From: Chloroflexi bacterium UBA6622
GTDB lineage: Bacteria; Chloroflexota; UBA11872
Direction of reading: 5' to 3'
Length of the DNA: 64,000 nt
Assembly: GCA_002433065.1 (NCBI GenBank)
Contig: DJHK01000041.1
Span: 134,795-198,794, forward strand
The notes beneath the pieces are model-generated. The model made no database searches and was not told the origin of the DNA. It worked only from the letters and a program-made list of their open reading frames with translations. The translations under genes and the position numbers were made by a program. Every line of letters starts with the position of its first letter. Positions within the stretch are counted from its first letter, which is position 1. Of this stretch, positions 17,910 through 26,783 are shown piece by piece.

Positions 17910-19799
17910 GTGGCGACAGGTCCGGATGGGGTGGATCGACGCACCGCAGTAGTAGCTGGTATTGGCGCTGCGATAGCTGCGATCCCTGCTGTTACGGCGA
18001 CCGTACTGTGGGCTCAGCAAGACTCATCTACCTTTCCTGACGGAACGATTATTGGTGAGGTTGAAGCGAGTGGGTTAACTGCCCATGAGGTGTTGGAACG
18101 CCTGGAATCGTCGTGGGCTGCCTTTCTCAATAATCCCGCGGTTTTTCGTTTGCATGGCAGGGAATGGCGACCAACGGCTAGTGATATCGGCCTTCGTGCG
18201 GATTTCAGAGGTCCGATAAGCGAGTTGGTCAAAGCCCTTCCTCGTCGCGGGATCCTTGATCGGCTATTCGCATCGTCACAGGTGCGACGTATTGATGCGC
18301 CAACGGTTGTGTATGACCGGGAAGCAGCTCGCCGATACATAAAGAGACTTGCGGCAGGCTTTGACCAGCCGGCTTCTAAGGGAAGCCTTATTCCTATTGG
18401 TGGTGGCCGAATTGAATTGAGTCCGGGCCAAAGTGGTCGGGTTGTCGATGTGGAACGTGGATTGCGTGATCTTGAGATTGCCATCGGCGGTCCCAATGTT
18501 GGCTCGGTTATTGAATTACAGTATCGGGTCGATGCGGCGCATTTGACGTCAGAGGCTGCTGATCTGGCGATTCGCTCAGCCCAACAGATGGCCGGTGATC
18601 CAATTTGGTTAATGCATGGAAGTAAGGGTTGGCTCCTGAAGCCATTGGACCTTTCGGATGCGTTGGTTTTTCATGTGGATTCAAAAGGAGTTTCCGTTGG
18701 TTTTGAGTTCACGCGGTTTAATGAACTGTTCCAGCGAATAGAGGCCACACTTACTGCCGAACCCAGAAAGAATGTTTTCGAATTCGATGCTGAGCATGAT
18801 CGGGTAACGGCGTTTGAGCCTGGCAATCCCGGCCAGCTTCTCGATCGATCAGAGCTGGAGCGTAAGATCGACGAAGTGGCTCGGCGGGAAGAAAATCGCC
18901 GGCTTGAGATTCCCCTGATCATTCTGAACAAAGAATTTGATGTCGCGTTGAATGAACTAGGCATCAAGGATCTCCTTGCGACAGGATCCTCGATTTACAA
19001 AGGATCTCCGGAGTATCGCAACCACAACATTGCTGTTGGGGCGGCAAAGCTTGATGGGATGATTTTGCGTCCTGGTCAAACGTTTTCGTTCAATGATCGA
19101 ATTGGGAGGTTCTCTCTGGGTGAGGGATGGGTGGAGGGCAGTGTGATTATTAGGGACGAGACCGAGCAAGGTGTTGGTGGTGGTATATGCCAGGTTTCGA
19201 CCACGTTATTTCGTGCGGTGCTAGCAGCTGGCTTGCCGATCGAAGAGCGATGGCCGCATCTGTATCGTGTTCGTTACTACGAAATGGGGCCTTCCCCGAT
19301 TGGTACCGATGCGACAATTTTTTCTCCTGGAGTCGACCTCAAGTTTTCGAACGATCTAGATGCTCCGATCATGATTCGGAGCCGTCTGGATCCAAAGCTG
19401 TCGACTTTGGATTTTGAGATTTGGGGTGTTTCCGATGGTCGTGTTGTCACCATGGGGCCACCTCGACTCACAAAGTGGAAGGATCCCCCCGAGGATCAAG
19501 GCATCGTGGATTCTGAGGAGCCCCCTGATTTCGAAGAGCAGATTGAATTCGCAAAGCGAGGCGTTAAGGCGGAACTAAAGCGGGTTATCGTTTGGCCAGA
19601 TGGGCGGAGGAAGAGCAGCGTATTTCTTGCGAACTATGTGGCATGGCCCAACCGGTTTGTTGTGGGTATCGACGAGGCTAAGTTGCGATTCCCTTCAGCC
19701 TATAACAAGTGGTTTGACGAGAATCCTGAGATTGCCTCTCGGTGGGGGGTGAAGCGAGTGCCTGGGGTCCCAGCCGACCCGGACGACCCGTCTGGGTGA
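17910..19799 (+). CDS. VanW-family cell-wall protein
   Basis: A 629-residue exported protein of the VanW family. An N-terminal helix (about residues 10-35) anchors or exports it. Residues about 40-310 contain repeated peptidoglycan-binding-like modules ('DGTIIGEVEASGLTAHEVLERL', 'DIGLRADF'). The VanW domain lies at about 350-500, with 'ILRPGQTFSFNDRIG' and 'GVGGGICQVSTTLFRAVLAAGL'. Start GTG 17910 has an AAGGAG site about 6 bases upstream. The function of VanW is not established; in this family it is linked to cell-wall metabolism. Charged residues dominate the C-terminal 100 residues. Confidence 0.88.
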   Translation: MATGPDGVDRRTAVVAGIGAAIAAIPAVTATVLWAQQDSSTFPDGTIIGEVEASGLTAHEVLERLESSWAAFLNNPAVFRLHGREWRPTASDIGLRADFRGPISELVKALPRRGILDRLFASSQVRRIDAPTVVYDREAARRYIKRLAAGFDQPASKGSLIPIGGGRIELSPGQSGRVVDVERGLRDLEIAIGGPNVGSVIELQYRVDAAHLTSEAADLAIRSAQQMAGDPIWLMHGSKGWLLKPLDLSDALVFHVDSKGVSVGFEFTRFNELFQRIEATLTAEPRKNVFEFDAEHDRVTAFEPGNPGQLLDRSELERKIDEVARREENRRLEIPLIILNKEFDVALNELGIKDLLATGSSIYKGSPEYRNHNIAVGAAKLDGMILRPGQTFSFNDRIGRFSLGEGWVEGSVIIRDETEQGVGGGICQVSTTLFRAVLAAGLPIEERWPHLYRVRYYEMGPSPIGTDATIFSPGVDLKFSNDLDAPIMIRSRLDPKLSTLDFEIWGVSDGRVVTMGPPRLTKWKDPPEDQGIVDSEEPPDFEEQIEFAKRGVKAELKRVIVWPDGRRKSSVFLANYVAWPNRFVVGIDEAKLRFPSAYNKWFDENPEIASRWGVKRVPGVPADPDDPSG

Positions 19800-19871
19800 A
19801 CATCCTGCAGGAAACAGTAACCAAGATTGTTTTTTCGGGTTAGCCTCTAGCGGCGATAAGATCTAGATATT

Positions 19872-19948
19872 CGGGGAGTGGCGCAGCCTGGCAGCGCGCG
19901 GCGTTTGGGACGCCGAGGTCGCGAGTTCGAATCTCGCCTCCCCGACCA
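19872..19948 (+). tRNA. tRNA-Pro (anticodon TGG)
   Basis: Cloverleaf with a 7-bp acceptor stem (CGGGGAG/CTCCCCG), D loop, anticodon loop TTTGGGA giving TGG, and T arm with GTTCGAATC. The CCA end is encoded (19946-19948), unlike the other two tRNA genes in the window. Confidence 0.96.
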
Positions 19949-19970
19949 TCTGCGGGTGCCTCAATTCCTT

Positions 19971-20831
19971 TTATTCAATCAGGTTTCGAAGATATGCGAG
20001 GTCATCAACTTCCCCTCGTGCGCGTAATGCTCGCGCCTCTTCGCTGTATTCCCCTGCTCCAACGGTGGCAATCACGTCCTGGTCCATCGTGTATTCAGTG
20101 TGGATGGTTAGAGGACCACTGAAGTTCCAGCTTTTTAATAGGGCAATGGCTTCCGGCCATTCCGCAGCACCGTGGCCCAGCAATACAAATTTGTCAGCAA
20201 AGGCTGCCCGTGACTGTGGCCTGTGATCCCGTATATGGTGGGCGTCCTTAGCGCCTACAACCGATAGTCGATCTCGAAGCATCGGGAGTCCCATCTGTAC
20301 ATCTTCGCCATTGAGGGCTAAGTGGCCCAAGTCGACGTAGGCACCTATGTGAGCAGGCTCGTAGCCGTCAAGTAGATGGCGGAGGCCGGCACAGTTTGAG
20401 CCGAGACATCGTCCGCTGTGGGTGTGATAAAGCGTTTGGACGCCTGTGGATTGGCTGAGCTTTTCGAATCCAGCAAGCATGCGGCGACTATGTGTCCACA
20501 ATTCATCAAAGACATCTCCAAGTGTGTAGGTGAAGTATCCAATCTTTATCCGGGGTACGCCGGCCATGGCCGCAGCTTCGAAAAGACTGATTGTTTCGGG
20601 GTTAGCCGGATCGGTAAGTGATGTTCCGGCCGAGATCATTGAGCACTCAATTCCGATGTCTTTCCATCCCCGGACGGCTGCAGAAAGATCGCCAACCACA
20701 TTCTTCGGGTTTATTGCGTGGCCATCACGAACGGCGAGGTCCAGCCCGTCATAACCGAGTGTTTGAGCGTGCTGACCGAGCTCGTGGGCGTTCAGGTGGC
20801 CCCAGAATTTTGTAAAGCGAATGATTTGCAT
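19971..20831 (-). CDS. Sugar phosphate isomerase/epimerase-like TIM barrel
   Basis: A 286-residue protein of the xylose isomerase-like (AP endonuclease 2) family. 'GYDGLDLAVRDGH' near the start, 'YHTHSG' and 'AYVDLGHLALNGE' in the middle, 'VGAKDAHHIRDH' and 'IHTEYTM' near the end supply the His/Asp/Glu residues that bind a divalent metal in this family. Substrates are diverse keto- or aldo-sugars and inositols; none can be assigned. It is divergent from a small gene plus PhyH dioxygenase gene, with about 160 bases between the starts. Confidence 0.8.
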   Translation of the reverse strand: MQIIRFTKFWGHLNAHELGQHAQTLGYDGLDLAVRDGHAINPKNVVGDLSAAVRGWKDIGIECSMISAGTSLTDPANPETISLFEAAAMAGVPRIKIGYFTYTLGDVFDELWTHSRRMLAGFEKLSQSTGVQTLYHTHSGRCLGSNCAGLRHLLDGYEPAHIGAYVDLGHLALNGEDVQMGLPMLRDRLSVVGAKDAHHIRDHRPQSRAAFADKFVLLGHGAAEWPEAIALLKSWNFSGPLTIHTEYTMDQDVIATVGAGEYSEEARALRARGEVDDLAYLRNLIE

Positions 20832-20992
20832 GTCAGAGTCGATCGCGGAGGTGGCACGCCCATTGTTTCACGGATCTGGTCATATGTGTTTTCGTTGGTT
20901 CGCGTTGGAATCTATGGTCAGGCTGGGTTCGAGGCTGCCTCATTGCGGTTGATGAGGCAATATTCAGTTGCTGTTCAGCTCGGTGGTATCGA

Positions 20993-21289
20993 ATGGCCGA
21001 ATCCCGACAACAAATCCTTATTTTGCATCTGGCTGTACCTGACATGGGTGGTGCGACCGTGGCGTGGGCGTTATATGACGGTGCGCGTCCGGCTGATGAA
21101 CAGATGCAGGCGGGAAGCCAGTCCGATCCGCCGTATGCTTCGGTGCTTGACGCTATGCACGACGGTTGGCGGGTTATACAGCTTCCTTCGCTGCCTTCAT
21201 ATCCTCGGGGTTCTGAGTACGAGACGGGTCCGCTCCCGTGGGAATATGTGCTCGAAAGAATGGTCAGTTTGGATTCAACGGATGAATAG
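20993..21289 (+). CDS. Small conserved-looking protein coupled to PhyH gene
   Basis: A 98-residue frame with ordinary protein composition ('PYASVLDAMHDGWRVIQLP' then 'PLPWEYVLERMV'). Its TAG stop lies 8 bases inside the following PhyH gene, suggesting translational coupling. I do not name a family; the pattern 'GWRVIQLP ... YVLER' looks like a small alpha/beta accessory protein. Codon endings are T/G-rich like neighbouring plus-strand genes, which supports it being coding. The longer frame that runs through this region in another phase (20718 onward) is not believable as protein before 21246. Confidence 0.6.
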   Translation: MAESRQQILILHLAVPDMGGATVAWALYDGARPADEQMQAGSQSDPPYASVLDAMHDGWRVIQLPSLPSYPRGSEYETGPLPWEYVLERMVSLDSTDE

Positions 21290-22058
21290 TGAGGCCAATC
21301 AGGGTCATTTACTGAATGCCTCTACGATGGCTAAGTTTGCTGTGGACGGATTTGTCGAATTTGACGATCTGGTGCCTCAAGAACTTAGCGAACAGGTTCA
21401 TCAAGATGCCTTGGTGTATCCCGCCAATCGTGGTTTTGATCCCAACTTGCCGCGTGAGTTTTGGGATTCGTCGTCTGCTGTACGTGAGGTGTTTGGACTC
21501 GCAGCGGTCAAAGGCGTGGTGAGGAGTCTGGTTGGGCCCAGCCCTGTCCACAATCACTCGTATTTACACACGGTGCCTCCCGGGAAACTTGAGGCGCAAC
21601 GTTGGCATGTCGATTCAGCCTTGGCGGCTGAACACCCACGGAGGTTCGATGTGCTTGTTTGCTTTTTCCCGCACACTACTCCGGCTGAGATGGGGCCTAC
21701 TCTTGTGTTGCCGGGATCCCATCTGCGCCGCGTGAGTTATCACGACGTGACTCGTTACAAGAATTTTCGAGGCCAAGTGCAATTAACTGGTGGAGGAGGA
21801 CGGATTGCTTTTATGCACGAGTCTCTCTGGCATTGCGCTCAACCCAACACCACGAACAATTGGCGTTTTATGTTCAAGATCCGATATCAGCCAAATGTTC
21901 CACAGCGGGGGCTATTTGATGTGGAAGGTTGGGATGATCCTGAGATCCACGCCTTTTTTAACGATGCGCGTCGGCGTCACGTGTGGGTGGGAGACAGGTT
22001 TGCGGCAATGGAGCGAGAACGTCTCGACTGGTGGCGATATTTGTCTGGTGTGAGCTAA
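21282..22058 (+). CDS. Phytanoyl-CoA dioxygenase (PhyH) family protein
   Basis: Fe(II)/2-oxoglutarate-dependent oxygenase fold. The start ATG 21282 was chosen by its 8-base overlap with the small upstream gene; ATG 21246 is possible. In 258 residues the iron motif HxD is seen in 'QRWHVDSALAAEHP', the distal His in 'MHESLWHCAQPN' and the 2-oxoglutarate-binding Arg in 'NNWRFMFKIRYQP'. The family hydroxylates small molecules or acyl-CoAs; the substrate is unknown. It ends shortly before a convergent methyltransferase gene. Confidence 0.86.
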   Translation: MNSEANQGHLLNASTMAKFAVDGFVEFDDLVPQELSEQVHQDALVYPANRGFDPNLPREFWDSSSAVREVFGLAAVKGVVRSLVGPSPVHNHSYLHTVPPGKLEAQRWHVDSALAAEHPRRFDVLVCFFPHTTPAEMGPTLVLPGSHLRRVSYHDVTRYKNFRGQVQLTGGGGRIAFMHESLWHCAQPNTTNNWRFMFKIRYQPNVPQRGLFDVEGWDDPEIHAFFNDARRRHVWVGDRFAAMERERLDWWRYLSGVS

Positions 22059-22113
22059 CTCTCAATCTCAGGATTGTGGCGCGGGTGAAGAGAGTAGGTT
22101 CAACAACAAGCGG

Positions 22114-22971
22114 TTATGTGGGCGAGGAGGCTGCTTTTTGCGCGATAACGCCATACCAAATACGTGGAACCAGGTCGAACCGTATGTGGTCTACGGCTGC
22201 GCTCATCGCATCACTAAGTTCGTCCATTGTTACATCACGCGTGAAAGTGAGATCTCTGGCCATTCCTCGGACGAACTCTGGGTATCTGGAAATTGCTTTT
22301 AGTGCAGAGTGAGTGAGTTGAACCACGCGGTCTTCCTCATGTACGACAACAAAGCCTGCATCAGTGATCATTTGCTTGTAGTCGTCGGGAGTCCGATACG
22401 CCAAGGTTTCGACTTGGCGATCTCGTTTGCCGCCCGTCAGCCGGACGAAGTGAAGCTTCCATTCACCATGGCCACGCATCGAGTGACCGACCTCCATCGA
22501 ATTGGAGGTGAAGGAACTATTGATCGATAAAAAAGCATTGTCATGCGTGATCTCAGCTAAGCCGGCAAACACTTGCCGTTGGCCTTCTTCACCATCGATT
22601 TCATGAATTGCATCATGAATGCTCACACTGTCCGCACCATCATCCGTAAGGTGTTCAGCGACAGCAGTCGGAATATCTCGAGCGTCTCCTTCAAGGAAAG
22701 TTACGCTGATGTCCGCAGTGCCAGGTGTGGCAGCTCGAGCTATTTCAAGCGCCTCGGCGTTGCGGTCCACCGCGATTATTTGGCCGTGATATCCGCGGGC
22801 AGTGGCTTGTTCCACTAAGAGTTGGGGGATTAGCCCGGCACCAGTTGCGACATCGACATGTACGAAAGGGTTTGGCAGCCGATCAATCAGTTGTGCAATG
22901 AGCTCCCTGTTTACCTCTCGGTATTCAGGTATCTCGGAGAAGTGGCCGAAGTGCAGGTTGTTTTGGGTCAT
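22114..22971 (-). CDS. Class I SAM-dependent methyltransferase
   Basis: A 285-residue Rossmann-fold methyltransferase. Motif I is 'VHVDVATGAGLIPQLL', the acidic loop after strand 2 is 'IIAVDRNAEALEIA', and 'FLEGDARDIP' matches motif III. The second half ('MRGHGEWKLHFVRLTGGKR') is not diagnostic. Substrate unknown. It stands alone on the minus strand, convergent with the PhyH gene. Confidence 0.82.
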   Translation of the reverse strand: MTQNNLHFGHFSEIPEYREVNRELIAQLIDRLPNPFVHVDVATGAGLIPQLLVEQATARGYHGQIIAVDRNAEALEIARAATPGTADISVTFLEGDARDIPTAVAEHLTDDGADSVSIHDAIHEIDGEEGQRQVFAGLAEITHDNAFLSINSSFTSNSMEVGHSMRGHGEWKLHFVRLTGGKRDRQVETLAYRTPDDYKQMITDAGFVVVHEEDRVVQLTHSALKAISRYPEFVRGMARDLTFTRDVTMDELSDAMSAAVDHIRFDLVPRIWYGVIAQKAASSPT

Positions 22972-23230
22972 TGATTGAGTGTTACCGAAGATCGGCCCGA
23001 TTTCTTAATGCGGAACCGCCTAGCTAGGTTAAATGAGGTTAGTTTGTGTCGAGTTACGGATTGCATGCTTAACGAATTAACTGGCATCTTAGCGGATATG
23101 AGGCGTTTTGCTCGCGTCTAAGGCGCTAATGGACGAGTGTTTCTTAGCTTCGGGGCTGTCCGATAGGAGTTATATTGCCGGATGCACGACACGTGATGCC
23201 TTTCATGTACAACGTGAGTGCGGTTTCTGG

Positions 23231-23303
23231 GCGGGGGTAGCTCAGTTGGCAGAGCGCTAGCCTTCCAAGCTGGATGTCGCGGGTTCGAATCCCGTCCCCC
23301 GCT
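23231..23303 (+). tRNA. tRNA-Gly (anticodon TCC)
   Basis: Acceptor stem GCGGGGG/CCCCCGC, D arm with AGCTCAGTTGGCAGAGC, anticodon loop CTTCCAA giving TCC, T arm with GTTCGAATC. CCA is not encoded. About 260 bases before it (22972-23230) hold no gene I can support and probably contain promoters. Confidence 0.97.
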
Positions 23304-23410
23304 CCCATCGACAGGTTGATTTTCCTGTTACGAAGCAGTTCGCTTCAGGCGCTTGGCGATCTTGGCCTCTAATGTGGCCTTGGCACTGGTCACTAGCTGC
23401 GTAAGAATCC

Positions 23411-23944
23411 GTGGACGCTTCGGCGTTTTTGGAGGTGCGATCTGTGTTGGCGAAATTTTTCGATTTTCCAAACCCTGTAAATGATTACGCTGCTCGTCTT
23501 GTGGCAGGTGCCGTGGCCACGATGGCCATTGTGATCATTTTGTTTGATGTGCGCTGGATGTTTGGCGTGCTGGCATATGGATTTCTTGCTCGTGTTCTTA
23601 CTGGGCCTCGGCTAAGTCCTCTCGCGCTCTTGGCCACAAAAGTAGTAATACCTATAGTGGGTGGGCCGGACAAGCCCGTGCCCGGACCTCCCAAGCGTTT
23701 TGCTCAGGCTGTAGGGGTTGGGTTCTCGTTGGTTGGCTTAGTGCTGATGTTGTTGGGCTCGGTGGTGGCGGCCAAGATCGTGATTGGTGTGCTGTGCGTA
23801 TTTGCTCTAGCTGAATCCTTACTTGGCTTCTGCGCAGGATGTTTTGTGTTCAATTACCTGATGGCTTGGGGTTTTGTCCCGTCAACGGTGTGCGAGGCGT
23901 GCCAGCAATATGCACCTCCCACAGTTGAAGATTCGGATGGTTAG
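23411..23944 (+). CDS. DUF4395 family membrane protein
   Basis: A 177-residue integral membrane protein starting at GTG 23411. It shows the family hallmarks 'NPVNDYAARLVAG', 'TGPRLSPLALLATK' and the cysteine pair in 'GFCAGCFVFNYLMAWG', plus a second pair 'CEAC' near the C-terminus. Three to four helices are visible (about 32-50, 52-70, 100-120, 122-150). In other bacteria DUF4395 genes lie near thiosulfate- or redox-related genes; here the neighbours are tRNA-Gly and an amidohydrolase. A redox role of the cysteines is inference. Confidence 0.8.
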   Translation: MDASAFLEVRSVLAKFFDFPNPVNDYAARLVAGAVATMAIVIILFDVRWMFGVLAYGFLARVLTGPRLSPLALLATKVVIPIVGGPDKPVPGPPKRFAQAVGVGFSLVGLVLMLLGSVVAAKIVIGVLCVFALAESLLGFCAGCFVFNYLMAWGFVPSTVCEACQQYAPPTVEDSDG

Positions 23945-24050
23945 CCCTTGGATCGGTGGTCGTTTCTCTCTGTGCTTTTTATACCCGGCACCTAAGGCCT
24001 GGGGAAGGGGCTATTATCTCCATTGTTGGGAGCGTGGTAGGAGGTAACTC

Positions 24051-25160
24051 GTGAGCGCTGTAGACACCGAACGTCGGACCTCAGATAAGGACCTGGGGAG
24101 TCCGAAGATTGCGCCGTATCTGGTTGATTGTGATCTGCATCATCTGTGGCACCAGATCGACGATATCTTTCCGTATCTTCCCCGACAGTACGTGCAGGAA
24201 ATCAAGGATTTTGGACCCATGTTCCCTGGAGGGATGTGGACCAACATGCCGAACAATCACGGTTATCGTATTGATCAGGACGTGGACCATGAGACCAACT
24301 TCCCTTCGTTTACGGTCACGGAGCATATGGATCGGTATGACTTCGACGTGGGAATTCTTACTGGAGGGGACATATACCTGATAACCGCGACTACCAATCT
24401 TGACTATGCGGCGGCGATCTGTCGGGCGTACAACGACTGGACGCTGGATCACTGGGTTGCAGAGGACGATCGGTTCCGGATGGTTTTGGCCATTGGCCCG
24501 AATGATCCGATCCAAGCAGTCGAAGAAATTGATCGACTAGGTGGGCATCCGGCGGTGGTTGGCGTAAACCTTCCGGCAGGCGGGCGTCATCCGTATGGGA
24601 ACCGTATGTACCATCCAATTTATGAGGCGGCTGAGCGTCATGGCCTTGCCATGGTGACGCATTTTGGTGGCGAGGGCGTTGGTGCCAACAACGCCCCGAC
24701 GGCGGCCGGCTATCCAACCTACTACCTGGAGATGCGTATGGCACGTCCCCAGATTGCCCAGGCACACGTTGCCAGCTTGATTTGTGAGGGCGTATTTGAG
24801 AAGTACAAAGATCTTAAGTGGGTGTTCGTGGAAGTCGACACCTGGTGGATTCCCGGATTGTTGGACCACTTCGATGCTGATTGGAAGGCGCTACGTGATT
24901 ACACTCCCTGGGTGAAACAACTCCCAAGTGAGTATTTTCGAAAACATATTCGGGTCGGTACGCAGCCCTTGGAACAGCCGGCGAAGCGGGAGGATCTCCA
25001 TCGATTCTTTGATCAGGCGAATGCTCGAGAAGTCCTTGTTTATGCCAGTGATTTTCCCCATTGGGACTGGGATGAGCCGGTCGCAACTGCTGCAACGTTT
25101 CCCGAGTCGATCCGAGATGAAATCTTTGGTTCTAACGCTCGTCAGGCGTTCAAGCTTTAG
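24051..25160 (+). CDS. Amidohydrolase-family metal-dependent hydrolase/decarboxylase
   Basis: A TIM-barrel protein of the amidohydrolase-2 (ACMSD-like) group, 369 residues. The N-terminal metal motif DxH is in 'LVDCDLHHLW', a central His in 'MVTHFGGEG', and the final Asp in 'VYASDFPHWDWDEP'. Start GTG 24051 has an AGGAGGT site upstream. Enzymes of this group hydrolyse or decarboxylate small carboxylated or aromatic compounds. A Rieske-protein gene follows after about 50 bases, which hints at an oxidative degradation step in the same pathway. Confidence 0.85.
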   Translation: MSAVDTERRTSDKDLGSPKIAPYLVDCDLHHLWHQIDDIFPYLPRQYVQEIKDFGPMFPGGMWTNMPNNHGYRIDQDVDHETNFPSFTVTEHMDRYDFDVGILTGGDIYLITATTNLDYAAAICRAYNDWTLDHWVAEDDRFRMVLAIGPNDPIQAVEEIDRLGGHPAVVGVNLPAGGRHPYGNRMYHPIYEAAERHGLAMVTHFGGEGVGANNAPTAAGYPTYYLEMRMARPQIAQAHVASLICEGVFEKYKDLKWVFVEVDTWWIPGLLDHFDADWKALRDYTPWVKQLPSEYFRKHIRVGTQPLEQPAKREDLHRFFDQANAREVLVYASDFPHWDWDEPVATAATFPESIRDEIFGSNARQAFKL

Positions 25161-25210
25161 CGGTGGATCTGTGAGATCTGGTTCGTCGAGATGGTGATGA
25201 GTCTTTCAGT

Positions 25211-25693
25211 ATGACGCGTGCACAAGGCAGCAGAGATCCTACGGGCCAAGGCCGGGGTGCCACGTCTACCCTTTCCTCAATATCGGTCGTCCCGGGGCCA
25301 AGCAGCGCCGATGATTCTGGGGAACTTGTTGTTTGTGAGGCTGCTGATCTTTTGTCCGGCGGACGGATTGAGATCTCAGGGGCCGTTCATTTCGGTGTCA
25401 CGGTGTTTAATGTAGACGGCGAGTTGTATGCACTACTAAACCACTGCCCGCATATGGGTGGGCCGCTTTGTCGAGGACGAATAAGACCTAGGGTTTCCTC
25501 AGATGCTGTGGGCCGCTGGGATTTCGACCGTGAAGGCGAAGTTGTGAAATGCCCGTTCCATAATTGGGAATTCGATATTTGCTCTGGACAGGCTTTGCAT
25601 GATTCTCGGCTTCGCGTGCGTCGGTACCCGGTAGAAATTCGTGATGGAAAAGTGGTGGTTAAATTGCGAAAAGATGGCCGAAAAAAATTGTGA
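25211..25693 (+). CDS. Rieske [2Fe-2S] ferredoxin-like protein
   Basis: A 160-residue protein with a Rieske cluster: Cys79-x-His81 in 'NHCPHMGG' and Cys114-x2-His117 in 'KCPFHNWEFD'. The insert between the two boxes (about residues 88-112) is longer than in minimal Rieske ferredoxins. The first ~35 residues are Ser/Gly-rich and may be disordered, so the start is uncertain. It contains no oxygenase catalytic domain, so it would deliver electrons to, or regulate, a partner; none is encoded next to it apart from the upstream amidohydrolase. Confidence 0.87.
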   Translation: MTRAQGSRDPTGQGRGATSTLSSISVVPGPSSADDSGELVVCEAADLLSGGRIEISGAVHFGVTVFNVDGELYALLNHCPHMGGPLCRGRIRPRVSSDAVGRWDFDREGEVVKCPFHNWEFDICSGQALHDSRLRVRRYPVEIRDGKVVVKLRKDGRKKL

Positions 25694-25783
25694 ACAGGGT
25701 GTTCAATGACAGTTTCTGCCGAATTTAGGTGGACGCTCAATCTCAATAGGTTCTTCTGAGATGACCGCGGATCCGATGGGAAA

Positions 25784-26773
25784 ATGAGCCCTCAAGCCCC
25801 AGTCGTTGTTGTCCGTAACCTCAGCAAGTCATTTGGAGACATTAAGGCCCTCAGTGGGGTTAGCTTTGACGTGCATGCCGGTACGGTGGTCGGTCTGCTT
25901 GGTCCAAATGGGGCAGGTAAGACTACGCTTGTTCGGATCCTAACCACTCTTCTCGATGCTGATACTGGTTCGGCTCATGTAGCGGGTTTTGACGTTCTTC
26001 GTGACAAGGCGAGGGTTCGTCCTGTAGTGGGGCTGGCCGGGCAATACGCGGCTATTGATCCGGTGATGACCGGTCGCGAGAACTTGGTGATGGTGGCTCG
26101 CCTGTATCACTTGCCACGTGCCGAGGCTGAAAGCCGGGCGTCGGAATTGTTGATGCGGTTTGGTCTTACGGATGCTGCTGATCGCCAAAGTGATACGTAC
26201 TCTGGTGGCATGCGACGTCGCCTTGATTTGGCTGCAAGCCTTGTGGCGGATCCTAGAGTGTTGTTTCTTGACGAGCCGACGACCGGTCTGGATCCCAGGG
26301 GGAGAATGGAACTTTGGGCCATGGTTAGAGATCTCGTGTCTGACGGAATGACTGTGTTGCTTACTACTCAGTATCTAGACGAAGCCGACAAGCTCGCTGA
26401 CCGGATCGTTGTGATCGATCACGGCCGTATTATCGCGGAAGGTGAAACTGACGAATTGAAGGGCATGGCCGGAGGGACCTATCTAACTGTTCGGGTGAAT
26501 GATCTCTCGTCGGTCGAACCCGTGAGATGCGTACTTGCACAAGAGGGTGATGGACCTGCGATGGTTGACGACTCTTCAGGCGAGGTGTCCGTTCCTCTAG
26601 CGCGGGGTGCTGCCAAGCTTGCTGGTATCGTGCGAAGGCTTGACGAGGCGGATATTGCCATTGCCGATATCGGTCTTCGGCAGCCAACTCTTGATGAAGT
26701 GTTTCTTTCCTTGACGGGGCACGTGGCCTCTGACGACGGTTCCTGTAAGCAGACATCAACCGAAGAAAGTTAA
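25784..26773 (+). CDS. ABC exporter ATP-binding protein (DrrA type)
   Basis: A 329-residue ATPase with Walker A 'GPNGAGKTT', signature 'YSGGMRRRLDLA', Walker B 'VLFLDEPTTGLDP' and a switch His region 'LLTTQYLDEAD'. The long C-terminal region (about residues 225-310) matches the daunorubicin-resistance DrrA subfamily. It pairs with the permease gene 10 bases downstream. The exported substrate is unknown; DrrAB-type systems export drugs, lipids or glycolipids. Confidence 0.93.
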   Translation: MSPQAPVVVVRNLSKSFGDIKALSGVSFDVHAGTVVGLLGPNGAGKTTLVRILTTLLDADTGSAHVAGFDVLRDKARVRPVVGLAGQYAAIDPVMTGRENLVMVARLYHLPRAEAESRASELLMRFGLTDAADRQSDTYSGGMRRRLDLAASLVADPRVLFLDEPTTGLDPRGRMELWAMVRDLVSDGMTVLLTTQYLDEADKLADRIVVIDHGRIIAEGETDELKGMAGGTYLTVRVNDLSSVEPVRCVLAQEGDGPAMVDDSSGEVSVPLARGAAKLAGIVRRLDEADIAIADIGLRQPTLDEVFLSLTGHVASDDGSCKQTSTEES

Positions 26774-26783
26774 GGGGGTGCAC

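Noticed and set aside
20718..21281. Long 5' extension of the PhyH frame (446 codons in total)
   Set aside because: It covers the divergent gene's start, the intergenic region and a better small gene in another frame; its sequence is not PhyH-like before 21282.
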